The position numbers and the translations under genes are program-made. This document shows positions 1 to 6,954 of a DNA stretch of 11,655 nucleotides, in pieces (the stretch's first letter is position 1; each line of letters opens with the position of its first letter). A model generated the notes under the pieces. That model saw only the letters and a list, made by a program, of their open reading frames with translations. It was not told the origin of the DNA and searched no databases. This DNA is from Labilithrix luteola (GTDB lineage: Bacteria; Myxococcota_A; Polyangia; Polyangiales; Polyangiaceae), in contig JAMFST010000202.1 of the NCBI GenBank assembly GCA_026225435.1, positions 1-11,655 on the forward strand, read 5' to 3'.

Positions 1-58
1 GCCGGGGATCACCAGCGCGCTGGTGGAAGCGACGGACCGGTTCGCGACGTGCTCGTGA
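1..58 (+). CDS. 3' end of an unidentified upstream gene (partial)
   Basis: A reading frame open from the left edge (codons from position 2) gives a tail ending ALVEATDRFATCS and stops at TGA 56-58. Only about 18 residues are visible, so no family can be assigned. The reason to treat it as real is the junction: its TGA overlaps a GTG start at 55-57 of the next gene as GTGA, the usual sign of translational coupling in GC-rich bacteria. If the downstream ExbD-like call is right, this could belong to the same operon, but the sequence shown cannot tell. Confidence 0.4.
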   Translation, partial: PGITSALVEATDRFATCS

Positions 59-657
59 GCTCCTGGCGACGGCCGTACACGAGCCTGATGGCGATCGCCG
101 CCCTGGCGCTCGTGGACGGTTGCGCGAAGTCGCCCGCGAGACCTGCGAACGCCGCGGTCACCAGGGACCTCCCAGCTACCGGAGCAGACACGGTCGTGCC
201 GACCACGAAGGTCGAGCCGGCGCCCCCCGGCGATCTCACGATCGACGCACCGGCGGGCGCTGCCTTCAGCAGCGTCTTGGGCGCCCTCGACCGCGCGAAG
301 GGAGGACCTTTCACGCTCTCGGTGACGGGCGAGCCTACGCGCAAGACCGCTGCGATTCGCCTGCCCGATGCAGCAGACGACGGCCTACCACCGCCGGCGT
401 CGAGCGGCCCCAGCGCGCTCGGTCCGCCGGTGATCGAGGTCCTGCCAGATGGCTCGATGACCTGGAACGGTGTGCCCCTGCGCGGCACCGCCGCGCTCGA
501 CGGCGCGCTCACAAGGAAGCCGATGAAAGGCGCGCTGGTCATCATCGCTGCCGGCGCGCTCACGCCCTATGGCCCGATCGTCGATGCGGTGATCGCCGCG
601 CAGAAGAGCGGCGCGCGCATCACCATCAGCGTCAGGTTCTCCGCGAGCGGCCGGTAG
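55..657 (+). CDS. ExbD/TolR-like periplasmic lipoprotein
   Basis: A 200-residue protein. The N-terminus has basic residues (SSWRRPY), a short hydrophobic stretch and a lipobox-like ALALVDGC with Cys23 as the likely lipidation site. A low-complexity linker follows. Residues about 126-194 (start VIEVLPDGSMTWNG, then ALVIIAAGALTPYGPIVDAV and a G-A-R-I-T-I strand) match the pattern of the ExbD/TolR periplasmic domain: a strand, DG-x-x-x-WNG, then a strand ending in a 'y-g-p-i-v-d' helix. Residues 59-92 (LTIDAPAG...LGALDRAKGG) look like a second, weaker copy. ExbD proper has an N-terminal TM helix that couples to ExbB; here a lipid anchor seems to replace it, so a motor role is doubtful. GTG 55 is preferred over GTG 49 because it makes the GTGA overlap with the upstream stop. 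ATG 88 would leave too short a signal. Confidence 0.6.
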   Translation: MSSWRRPYTSLMAIAALALVDGCAKSPARPANAAVTRDLPATGADTVVPTTKVEPAPPGDLTIDAPAGAAFSSVLGALDRAKGGPFTLSVTGEPTRKTAAIRLPDAADDGLPPPASSGPSALGPPVIEVLPDGSMTWNGVPLRGTAALDGALTRKPMKGALVIIAAGALTPYGPIVDAVIAAQKSGARITISVRFSASGR

Positions 658-662
658 CGCGG

Positions 663-687
663 CTCAGCGCTCGTAGGTGCCGTCGAG
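663..687. repeat. 25-bp direct repeat, left copy
   Basis: This stretch is identical over 25 bases to 3216-3240. It covers the stop codon and the last seven codons of the PEBP coding sequence, read on the minus strand. The two copies are in the same orientation and bracket the whole cysteine-repeat gene with its promoter region and terminator. Similarity continues more weakly past the perfect block. Confidence 0.85.
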
Positions 688-771
688 TCTCCCGCGGGCG
701 ATGGCGTGGCGCATCGGGATGGTGGTCTCGTTCTCGAAGGACGTGCTGGTGAAGGCGATCACGGCGGGCCG
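664..771 (-). pseudogene. Internally deleted remnant of a PEBP (YbhB/YbcL) gene
   Basis: Read on the minus strand, this gives PAVIAFTSTSFENETT then IPMRHA, followed directly by IARGRLDGTYER and TGA. The first part aligns with residues 40-61 of the intact PEBP protein at 3217-3825 (18 of 22 identical). The second part equals its last 12 residues exactly. The about 129 residues between them, including the ligand-binding core, are absent, yet the frame is kept across the joint. There is no ATG start in frame; the frame runs upstream into unrelated sequence until a stop near 860. It is therefore a gene relic and not a working short protein. Third-position differences between the copies indicate an old duplication and not a recent copy. 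Confidence 0.8.
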
Positions 772-834
772 AGGTTCGCGTTCACGGCATGTGAGCCAGG
801 ATGCGACCGAACGACGACTGGCCGAGCTGACCCG

Positions 835-864
835 TTGACACCGTGTCCACGCACCCGCCTACTC
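835..864 (+). promoter_or_regulatory. Possible sigma-70-type promoter for the cysteine-repeat gene
   Basis: TTGACA at 835-840 is a perfect -35 consensus, placed 70 bases upstream of the start codon at 910 and outside any convincing gene. The expected -10 position (858-863, CCTACT) matches the consensus at only three of six bases. The call therefore rests on the -35 element and location. Confidence 0.28.
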
Positions 865-909
865 ACGAGTTTGCGCGGGGCCTGATTCGCGCACGGGAGA
901 GCTCACCGA

Positions 910-3132
910 ATGACGAGACGACGGACAGTGATGGGCTGGACGGGGAGCATCGTGCTCCTCGGGATCACGGCGCTGGCGATGGCCGGCGGCTGTGGTGGCG
1001 ACGACAATTCCGTGGGCATCACGGGTGGCGATGCGTCGGCCGATGCCACGGCAGACTCTTCCTTGCCACCGCAAGCCGACGCCGGGCCCCTCGTGGACGC
1101 GAAGGCGGGCGACGCGGGCCCCATCACCGCGAGCTGTCCCACCGGGCAGACCGCCTGTGACGAGACCTGCGCCACGCTCGGCTCGGACCCGGCGAACTGC
1201 GGGGCATGTGGCACGGTCTGCTCCGCGGGCACGGTCTGCTCGCAAGGAACCTGCGCCCTCTCCTGCGCCGGTGGCACCACTGCCTGTGGCCAGAGCTGCG
1301 TGAACGAGACGAGCGACAACGCCAACTGCGGTGGATGCGGCAAGGGGTGCAGCACGGGCCTCACCTGCGTCGCCGGCGCCTGTTCGGCGGTGTGCAACCC
1401 GGGCCTGACGCTGTGCACCCCGTCCGCCCCCGACGCGGGCGCCGACAGCGGGACGGACGCCGGCTCCTCCAGCAGCACCGGAGCCGCCTGCGTCGACCTC
1501 ACCGGCGACCGCGCCAACTGCGGCGCCTGCGGAACCGTTTGCGCGTCCGGCGAAGTGTGCAGCGCGGGAAGCTGCGCCATCTCCTGCCCGACGGGCCAGG
1601 TGAACTGCAACGGCCTCTGCATCAGCCCGACCACCGATCCGCTCTACTGCGGCGCGACGGCCGGCTGCGGAGTGAACAACGTGGGCTCGAACGGCACGCC
1701 GTGCGCCGCCGGTACCGCCTGCAGCGCCGGCGTCTGCGGCGTGTCCTGTCCGGGTACCGAGATCAACTGCAACGGGTCATGCGTCGATCCGGCGACCAGC
1801 GCTCTGTACTGCGGCGCCTCGACCACCTGCGCGGGCGCCAACGCGGGCAACGCCTGCATGGCCGGCCAGGCCTGCTCGGTCGGCACGTGCAGCCTCTCCT
1901 GCCAGGCGGGGCTGAGCAACTGCAGCGGGACGTGTGACAACCTCCTGAACGATCCGAGCAACTGCGGCACCTGCGGCACGGTCTGCGCAGCGGGCGCGGT
2001 CTGCTCCAACGGAGCGTGCACGCTCTCCTGCCAGGCGAGCCTCACGGCTTGCAGCGGCGTCTGCGACAACCTGCAGACCGACAACCACAACTGCGGCACC
2101 TGCGGCACCGCGTGCGCGGCCGGACAGGTCTGCGCGGCGGGGGTTTGCGGCCTCTCGTGCCAGGCCGCACTGACGAACTGCAGCGGCGTCTGCGACAACC
2201 TCAAGACCGACACCACCAACTGTGGCACCTGCGGTCACGCCTGCCCGGCAGGGGATGTCTGCACCAACGGCGCCTGCACGCTGACCTGCGAAGCAGGCCT
2301 CGACAACTGCAGCGGCACCTGCGACGACCTGCAGACCGACCCGGCCAACTGCGGAAGCTGCGGCCATACGTGCGCGGCCGGACAGGTCTGCTCGGCGGGC
2401 ACCTGCCAGGTCTCCTGCCAGGCGAGCCTCACCAACTGCGGCGGCACCTGCGACAACACGCTGACCGACACGAACAACTGCGGCACCTGCGGCCACGCCT
2501 GCCCGGCGGGCGACGTGTGCTCGGCGGGAAGCTGCGCTCTGTCCTGCCAGGCCGGCCTCACCAGCTGCAGCGGGACCTGCGACAACCTGCAGACCGACAC
2601 GAACAACTGCGGCACCTGCGCCCATGCCTGCGCGGCCGGTGACATCTGCAGCGGGGGTGTCTGCACGATCAGCTGCCAGGTAGGTCTCACCAACTGCAGC
2701 GGAGACTGCACGAACGAGCAGAACGATCCGAGCAACTGCGGCGCGTGCGGCACCGTGTGCCCCGCCAACAACGCTTGCGTGACCGGCCGGTGCATTCCGC
2801 TGGCTTATCCGCAGCCCTGCACCACCGGCACCGATCCGGAGTCCGGCTCACCGTGGGTCGTTTGCACCTCGAGCGCCTCCGCGCTCTGGATCTCCGCCAA
2901 CAACGGCGAAACGGGCGCGAACACCTACCACGCGACGCAGATCTGCAATCAGCTCGGGTACTCGACGCTGGCTGCGTATGGCGGCACGGGCGGAGACACG
3001 TGCAGTCTCGCCCAACGCGGCACGTCCTGCTCGTCGCCCGGAGCCGAGACGTTCCAGGGAGGCGGCAACGACGGCACCGATGCCAATGGCCTGGTGCTCG
3101 CCAGCACGGTCATGTGGCAGTGCACCAAGTAG
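910..3132 (+). CDS. Secreted lipoprotein with twelve 8-cysteine repeats
   Basis: A 740-residue protein. Residues 1-28 form a lipoprotein signal (MTRRRTV, hydrophobic core, AMAGGC; Cys28 is the likely anchor), followed by an Asp/Ala/Gly-rich linker to residue 74. Residues 75-630 are twelve tandem units, mostly 43 residues, each with eight cysteines at unit positions near 2, 9, 13, 23, 26, 30, 36 and 41 and a core of the form NCGTCGxxC. Residues 631-740 are a separate domain with six cysteines and motifs VVCTSS, ICNQLGY and YGGTGGDTC. So many paired cysteines predict a rigid disulfide-bonded extracellular stalk. Proteins of this look are common in myxobacterial genomes and are often misnamed in databases; I do not know a demonstrated function. 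GGGAG at 895-899 lies 10 bases before the ATG and supports this start. An inner ATG at 940 would still leave a shorter signal. Confidence 0.9.
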   Translation: MTRRRTVMGWTGSIVLLGITALAMAGGCGGDDNSVGITGGDASADATADSSLPPQADAGPLVDAKAGDAGPITASCPTGQTACDETCATLGSDPANCGACGTVCSAGTVCSQGTCALSCAGGTTACGQSCVNETSDNANCGGCGKGCSTGLTCVAGACSAVCNPGLTLCTPSAPDAGADSGTDAGSSSSTGAACVDLTGDRANCGACGTVCASGEVCSAGSCAISCPTGQVNCNGLCISPTTDPLYCGATAGCGVNNVGSNGTPCAAGTACSAGVCGVSCPGTEINCNGSCVDPATSALYCGASTTCAGANAGNACMAGQACSVGTCSLSCQAGLSNCSGTCDNLLNDPSNCGTCGTVCAAGAVCSNGACTLSCQASLTACSGVCDNLQTDNHNCGTCGTACAAGQVCAAGVCGLSCQAALTNCSGVCDNLKTDTTNCGTCGHACPAGDVCTNGACTLTCEAGLDNCSGTCDDLQTDPANCGSCGHTCAAGQVCSAGTCQVSCQASLTNCGGTCDNTLTDTNNCGTCGHACPAGDVCSAGSCALSCQAGLTSCSGTCDNLQTDTNNCGTCAHACAAGDICSGGVCTISCQVGLTNCSGDCTNEQNDPSNCGACGTVCPANNACVTGRCIPLAYPQPCTTGTDPESGSPWVVCTSSASALWISANNGETGANTYHATQICNQLGYSTLAAYGGTGGDTCSLAQRGTSCSSPGAETFQGGGNDGTDANGLVLASTVMWQCTK
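1132..2799 (+). repeat. Twelve-copy 129-bp coding repeat array
   Basis: Units in order are 43, 43, 64, 54, 51 and then seven times 43 residues, which sums exactly to 556 codons. The last seven are near-perfect in spacing and share phrases such as SCQAGLTNCSGTCDNLQTD and NCGTCGHAC. Unit 3 carries an about 21-residue Asp/Ala/Gly/Ser insertion resembling the N-terminal linker. Units 4 and 5 keep the outer cysteines but replace the CGxCGxxC core with a longer loop. The array looks like tandem duplication in its 3' half and older, diverged copies in its 5' half. Confidence 0.9.
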
Positions 3133-3158
3133 CTAGCCGTTCGCGGCCAGCGTGAGGT

Positions 3159-3199
3159 GAAGCCGGCGTCGTCCTTCGGGGCGACGCCGGCTTCGTTTT
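3159..3199 (+). terminator. Intrinsic terminator with UUCG tetraloop, after the cysteine-repeat gene
   Basis: GAAGCCGGCGTCG (3159-3171) pairs perfectly with CGACGCCGGCTTC (3182-3194). Inside, a U-G and two C-G pairs close a cUUCGg tetraloop (loop 3175-3178), giving a 16-step stem with no bulge. It is followed by G and TTTT (3196-3199). It begins 27 bases after the stop codon at 3132. The PEBP gene converges from the other side and ends at 3217. The same hairpin could stop that transcript too, though no T-run follows it on the minus strand. Confidence 0.85.
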
Positions 3200-3215
3200 G
3201 TCGAGACGTGGCTCG

Positions 3216-3240
3216 CTCAGCGCTCGTAGGTGCCGTCGAG
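3216..3240. repeat. 25-bp direct repeat, right copy
   Basis: Identical to 663-687 over 25 bases and in the same orientation. Here it is the true 3' end of the intact PEBP gene: stop codon plus codons for the C-terminal RLDGTYER region. The distance between copies is 2,553 bases. Confidence 0.85.
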
Positions 3241-3825
3241 GCGCCCGCGGGCAATGACGGCCCCCTTCATCGCCTTCACCAGATCGCTGCGCGACGGCGT
3301 GTCGGTGAAGGACAAGCGGCGGGAGAGGGCGAACACCTGAAAGACGTACGTGTGGACACCGTGGCTCGGGATGGGCCGCGGTCCCGAGTACTCGGTCTTG
3401 CCCATGGTGTTCTTGCCGAAGGATATCTCGCCGCCGCTGGTGGTGTCGGTCCGGGCGCCGGTGGAGAGGCGCCCTTCGCCGATGTGCGTGGTCTTCGGGT
3501 CGATCCCGTAGGCGAGCGCGTGGACGATGGGGCGCGGGGTGGGCGCGCCGGTGTCCTCGACGATGATCACGATCTCGACGGCGCCGGCGGCGACACCGGA
3601 CCAGGCGAGCGGCGGGGAGACGTTGGAGCCGACGCCCTCACCGGCATGGCGCATGGGGATGGTCGTCTCGTTCTGGAACGAGGTGCTGGTGACCGCGACG
3701 ATCGCCGGCGGCGGGTACCCGGGCGCGAGCACGTCGTTCCAGGCGAGGTGCTTCTCGCCGGCGTGGACGTTCTTGAGCATCTTTCCGAGGCGGCGGGCGA
3801 TGCGGGTCTTGAGCGGTGGCTTCAT
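3217..3825 (-). CDS. PEBP-family protein (YbhB/YbcL type)
   Basis: A 202-residue protein. From about residue 44 it follows the bacterial PEBP pattern: TSTSFQNETTIP, then GSNVSPPLAWSGV (66-78), IVIIVEDTGAP (87-97, in the place of the family's D-P-D ligand-site segment), VHALAYGI, a central S-F-G-K-N segment (about 136-139), GPRPIPSHGVHTYVFQVFAL (149-168, the G-x-H ligand-site motif as S-H-G-V-H) and a C-terminal DLVKAMKGAVIARGRL...YER helix/strand. PEBP proteins bind small anionic ligands; bacterial members have no settled role. Residues 1-40 are a basic amphipathic leader (MKPPLKTRIARRLGKMLKN) with no signal peptide, so the protein is probably cytoplasmic. The ATG lies two bases after the MBOAT stop, so the two are almost certainly co-transcribed and translationally coupled. 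A decayed paralogue lies at 664-771. Confidence 0.88.
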   Translation of the reverse strand: MKPPLKTRIARRLGKMLKNVHAGEKHLAWNDVLAPGYPPPAIVAVTSTSFQNETTIPMRHAGEGVGSNVSPPLAWSGVAAGAVEIVIIVEDTGAPTPRPIVHALAYGIDPKTTHIGEGRLSTGARTDTTSGGEISFGKNTMGKTEYSGPRPIPSHGVHTYVFQVFALSRRLSFTDTPSRSDLVKAMKGAVIARGRLDGTYER

Positions 3826-3827
3826 GG

Positions 3828-5288
3828 TCAGAACTGACCGTAGACGAACGGCTCCGCCTTCGCGCCGGCGACGCGGTGCAAACCGTAAGCGAATGCCGCC
3901 AGGATGGCCCCCTGTACAAAGGCAGGCGAGCGGGTCCATTGCTCCTTGGCTCGAGCGATGAACGAGCGGGGAACCAGGTGCAGCACGAACCCGAGCGCGA
4001 GCACGAGGAAGACGTTCTGGGTGAGGTGCTCCACCCCGAGCTCCCCCTTGCCGATGCGCTTGAGGACCAGCATCGCCAGCTCGAAGCTCGAGGCGCGGAA
4101 GAAGATCCAGGCGAAGCAGACGAACTGGAAGGTGAGGAAGATCGACAGGGGCCTGGGCATCTTCCACGTGCCGAGCGTCTGGTGCTGCGAGACCCAGCGG
4201 TTGACCGCGAGCATGCCGCCGTGGAGCGCGCCCCAGATCACGAAGGTCCAGGCGGCGCCGTGCCACAGCCCGCCGAGCAGCATGGTGAGGAAGAGGTTGC
4301 GGTAGGTCTTCCAGGTACCGTGCTTGGAGCCGCCGAGCGGGATGTACAGATAGTCGCGCAGCCACGAGCTGAGCGAGATGTGCCAGCGGCGCCAGAAGTC
4401 CTGCAGATCGAGCGAGAGGTACGGGCGATCGAAGTTGGGCGGGAGGCGATAACCGAAGAGCTGCGCGCTGCCGATGGCGACGTCGGTGTAGCCGGAGAAG
4501 TCGCAGTAGATCTGGATGGCGTAGGCGTAGACCGCGATGGCGACCTCGAGAGACGAGTAGCGCTCGGGGTTGTCGAAGACGCGGTTCACCAGGTTCTGCG
4601 CGAGGAAATCGCCGATGGCGACCTTCTTGAACAGCCCCTGGGCGATGCGCCACATGCCGTCGGCTTGCTGGTTGGCGTCCATCACCGGCGTCTCCGCCAG
4701 CTGCGGGAGCATGGTGTGCGGGCGCACGATGGGGCCGGCGACGAGGTGCGGGAAGAAGCAGACGAAGAGGAGATAATCGAGGTACCGATCCGCTGGCGGG
4801 ATCTCCTTGCGGTACACGTCGATCGTGTAGCTCATCGTCTCGAAGGTGAAGAACGAGATGCCGAACGGGAGCACCAGGCGCAGGTGCGTCGGCTGCACGT
4901 GGAGACCGGCCGCGGCGAAGAGCTGCGCGAACGAGTCGACGGCGAAGTTCCAGTACTTGAAGAGCGAGAGGACGCCCAGGTAGTAGACGATGGAGACGAG
5001 GAGCAGCGCCTTGCGCGCCCGCTTCGACTCGGTGCGACCGAGCTTCTTGCCGACGGCGAAGTCGATGGTGCTGCCGACGAAGATGATCCCGAGACAGAGC
5101 AGGGCCCAGAGGAACGGGCCGCCGGGGACCTGCTGCTCGGTGGCGCTGTCCCAGGTGCCGTAGAAGTAAAAGCCGTAGCTCGCCGCGACGAGGAAGAGGA
5201 CGCGCGGCAGCCGGCGCTTCGATAGGGTCCAGAAGACCGCGTAGGCCGCAAGGAGAAAGACGCCGTAGAGGGCGCTGTTGAACAGCAT
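3828..5288 (-). CDS. MBOAT O-acyltransferase (AlgI/PatA type)
   Basis: A 486-residue polytopic membrane protein and a strong match to the AlgI branch of MBOAT. Signature segments (numbered from this start) are SFFTFETMSYTIDVYR (145-160), CFFPHLVAGPIVR (177-189), CDFSGYTDVAIG (262-273), DFWRRWHISLSSWLRDYLYI (297-316) with His303, and GGLWHGAAWTFVIWG (339-353) with the catalytic His343. In alginate, peptidoglycan and similar systems this family takes acyl groups from a cytoplasmic donor and passes them across the inner membrane to a periplasmic SGNH partner. The start is chosen at MLFNSALYG because AlgI-family proteins typically open with MLFNS. The longer frame from 5333 would add 15 unlike residues and nearly abut the divergent gene. 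No clear ribosome site is visible. The PEBP gene follows two bases after its stop, and an SGNH gene diverges at 5339. Confidence 0.92.
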   Translation of the reverse strand: MLFNSALYGVFLLAAYAVFWTLSKRRLPRVLFLVAASYGFYFYGTWDSATEQQVPGGPFLWALLCLGIIFVGSTIDFAVGKKLGRTESKRARKALLLVSIVYYLGVLSLFKYWNFAVDSFAQLFAAAGLHVQPTHLRLVLPFGISFFTFETMSYTIDVYRKEIPPADRYLDYLLFVCFFPHLVAGPIVRPHTMLPQLAETPVMDANQQADGMWRIAQGLFKKVAIGDFLAQNLVNRVFDNPERYSSLEVAIAVYAYAIQIYCDFSGYTDVAIGSAQLFGYRLPPNFDRPYLSLDLQDFWRRWHISLSSWLRDYLYIPLGGSKHGTWKTYRNLFLTMLLGGLWHGAAWTFVIWGALHGGMLAVNRWVSQHQTLGTWKMPRPLSIFLTFQFVCFAWIFFRASSFELAMLVLKRIGKGELGVEHLTQNVFLVLALGFVLHLVPRSFIARAKEQWTRSPAFVQGAILAAFAYGLHRVAGAKAEPFVYGQF

Positions 5289-5338
5289 CGGACAGCGCGC
5301 CTGACTAGGAGGCTTTTGCGCGAGCGGCAACATGCGGT

Positions 5339-6880
5339 ATGCGGGGCCGCAGTCTCGTGGGATCCGCCGCTGCGCCTTCCAAGCCCGTGACCGCGCTCGC
5401 GGTGATGCTGGCGCTCCTGGCCATCCCGTACCTGCCGGTGCCGGGGGAGACCTGGCGTTCGCTGCGCGTGGTGCAGGCGCCGTGGGAGAAGCCCGTCCCG
5501 GGCGCCGACCGCGAATCGGCGCCGCCGGTCCCGGTGGCGGAGGCGACGCCAGCGCCGACCGTCGGTGAGCAAGCGCTGAAGGCGACGGAGAACGAGGGGA
5601 CGATCACCAACGCGCTCCCCGCGACCGCGACGCCGGAGCCGGCGGCGACAGCGAGCGCGGCGGTCCCCGCGGTGAAGGAAGGTCCCAAGGTGGTCGCCGA
5701 GCAGGCGATCGAGGATCCGACCGGCGAGGCGATGCATGCATTCTACACGTCGCTCGCCGCGACCGACGCCAAGACCGCGGGCGCCGTCACCCGCGTGCTG
5801 CACTACGGCGACTCGGTCATCACCGCCGACTTCATCTCCGGCACGGTGCGCCGCAAGATGCAGGCGCGCTTCGGCGACGCGGGGCACGGGTTCATCCTCA
5901 TCGCCAACCCGTGGGAGTGGTACTTCCACAACGACGTGAGCCACTCCGCCTCCGAGGGCTGGAGCGCGCAGCGCATCACCGGCCCGTTCACCAAGGACGG
6001 CTTCTACGGCCTGGGCGGCGTGACCTTCCACGGCAACGGCGGCGAGTGGGCCACCTTCGGCACCGCAGGCACCGGCGACTTCGGCAAGAAGGTGAGCCGC
6101 TTCGACATTTATTATCTCGAGAAGCCGAACGGCGGCGACGTCGAGACCAAGGTGAAGGGGGGCGCGGTCGAGACGTTCTCGACCAAGGGGGACGAGGTCG
6201 CCCCGCGCATCCACTCGGTCACCGTGCCGGACGGAGAAGCGTCGTTGACGATCCGCCCGACGGGAAACGGCGACGCGCGCCTCTTCGGCGTCGAGCTCGA
6301 ACGCGACGTGCCCGGCGTGGTGTACAGCGCGCTCGGCGCCAACGGCGCGCGGGTGAAGCTGCTGGCGCAGATGAACGCCGCGCACTGGAAGGAGCAGATG
6401 GACCTCGCCAAGCCGGCGCTCGTGGTCCTGCAGTACGGCACGAACGAGAGCGAGGACGGCTCCTTCAACGCGGCGACCTACGAGAAGGCTCTGGGCGCGA
6501 TCGTCGACACCGTGAAGGCGGCAGCGCCGAACGCCAGTGTACTTTTGTGTGCGCCGCTGGATCGCGCGGAGAAGAACGACTCCAGCGCGCTCGTGAGCAA
6601 GCCGGTGATCGCCAAGCTGGTGGCGTCGCAGCGCGCGGTGGCCAAGGCGCACGGCGTCGCCTTCTGGGACACGTTCTCGGCGATGGGCGGCGACGGCGCG
6701 ATGAGCAAGTGGGTGAAGGCGTCCCCGCAGCTGGGCAGCTGGGACCTGACGCACCCGACCCCGGCCGGGGCGGAGGTGATTGGCGGGATGCTGACGAAGG
6801 CGTTCGTCGCGGGGTACCAGGGTCGCGACGCGAGCAAGGGTACGGCGGCGAAGCCGGCGCCCCCGCCGGCAGAAGACTGA
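5339..6880 (+). CDS. Membrane-anchored SGNH hydrolase-like protein, paralogue 1 (Ape1/PatB-like)
   Basis: A 513-residue protein. Residues 17-34 are a hydrophobic signal anchor (VTALAVMLALLAIPYLPV), followed by an Ala/Pro/Glu linker to about 125, so the enzyme domain should sit in the periplasm. SGNH blocks: nucleophile Ser159 in LHYGDSVITADF; a Gly block SALGANGAR (330-338); the Asn block VVLQYGTNES with Asn369; and WDLTHPTPAG with Asp469 and His472. All four catalytic positions are present. About 210 residues separate GDS from GTNE, far more than in small GDSL esterases; the segment about 195-325 looks beta-rich and may be an embedded carbohydrate-binding domain, as known in Ape1 peptidoglycan O-acetylesterases. 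It diverges from the MBOAT gene with only 50 bases between starts, implying shared control. AGGAGG at 5307-5312 is 26 bases from the ATG, too far for normal use. Esterase versus acyltransferase cannot be told from sequence. Confidence 0.85.
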   Translation: MRGRSLVGSAAAPSKPVTALAVMLALLAIPYLPVPGETWRSLRVVQAPWEKPVPGADRESAPPVPVAEATPAPTVGEQALKATENEGTITNALPATATPEPAATASAAVPAVKEGPKVVAEQAIEDPTGEAMHAFYTSLAATDAKTAGAVTRVLHYGDSVITADFISGTVRRKMQARFGDAGHGFILIANPWEWYFHNDVSHSASEGWSAQRITGPFTKDGFYGLGGVTFHGNGGEWATFGTAGTGDFGKKVSRFDIYYLEKPNGGDVETKVKGGAVETFSTKGDEVAPRIHSVTVPDGEASLTIRPTGNGDARLFGVELERDVPGVVYSALGANGARVKLLAQMNAAHWKEQMDLAKPALVVLQYGTNESEDGSFNAATYEKALGAIVDTVKAAAPNASVLLCAPLDRAEKNDSSALVSKPVIAKLVASQRAVAKAHGVAFWDTFSAMGGDGAMSKWVKASPQLGSWDLTHPTPAGAEVIGGMLTKAFVAGYQGRDASKGTAAKPAPPPAED

Positions 6881-6954
6881 TCGCCACGCCGAGGACGCAC
6901 CGGGCCGGTTCGACGGCAGCAGCTCCAGGGCGGTGGGTGGCCCGTCGAGACTCC

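Noticed and set aside
1777..2795. Long minus-strand frames opposite the cysteine-repeat gene
   Set aside because: They are periodic only because they mirror the 129-bp repeats on the other strand; no signal or domain is present.
1132..2799. Regular repeats considered as a CRISPR array or satellite
   Set aside because: The period is 129 bp, the units are coding, and they keep a cysteine pattern through one open frame, so this is a protein repeat.
3826..4653. Upstream extension of the PEBP frame to position 4653
   Set aside because: It overlaps the MBOAT gene out of frame with Arg/Ala/Leu-rich noise; the ATG at 3825, two bases after the MBOAT stop, is the natural start.
3816..5225. 469-codon open frame on the + strand
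   Set aside because: It lies antisense to the well-supported MBOAT gene, and its translation is a charged Glu/Arg/Asp-rich shadow with no domain, a common artefact of GC-rich codon use.
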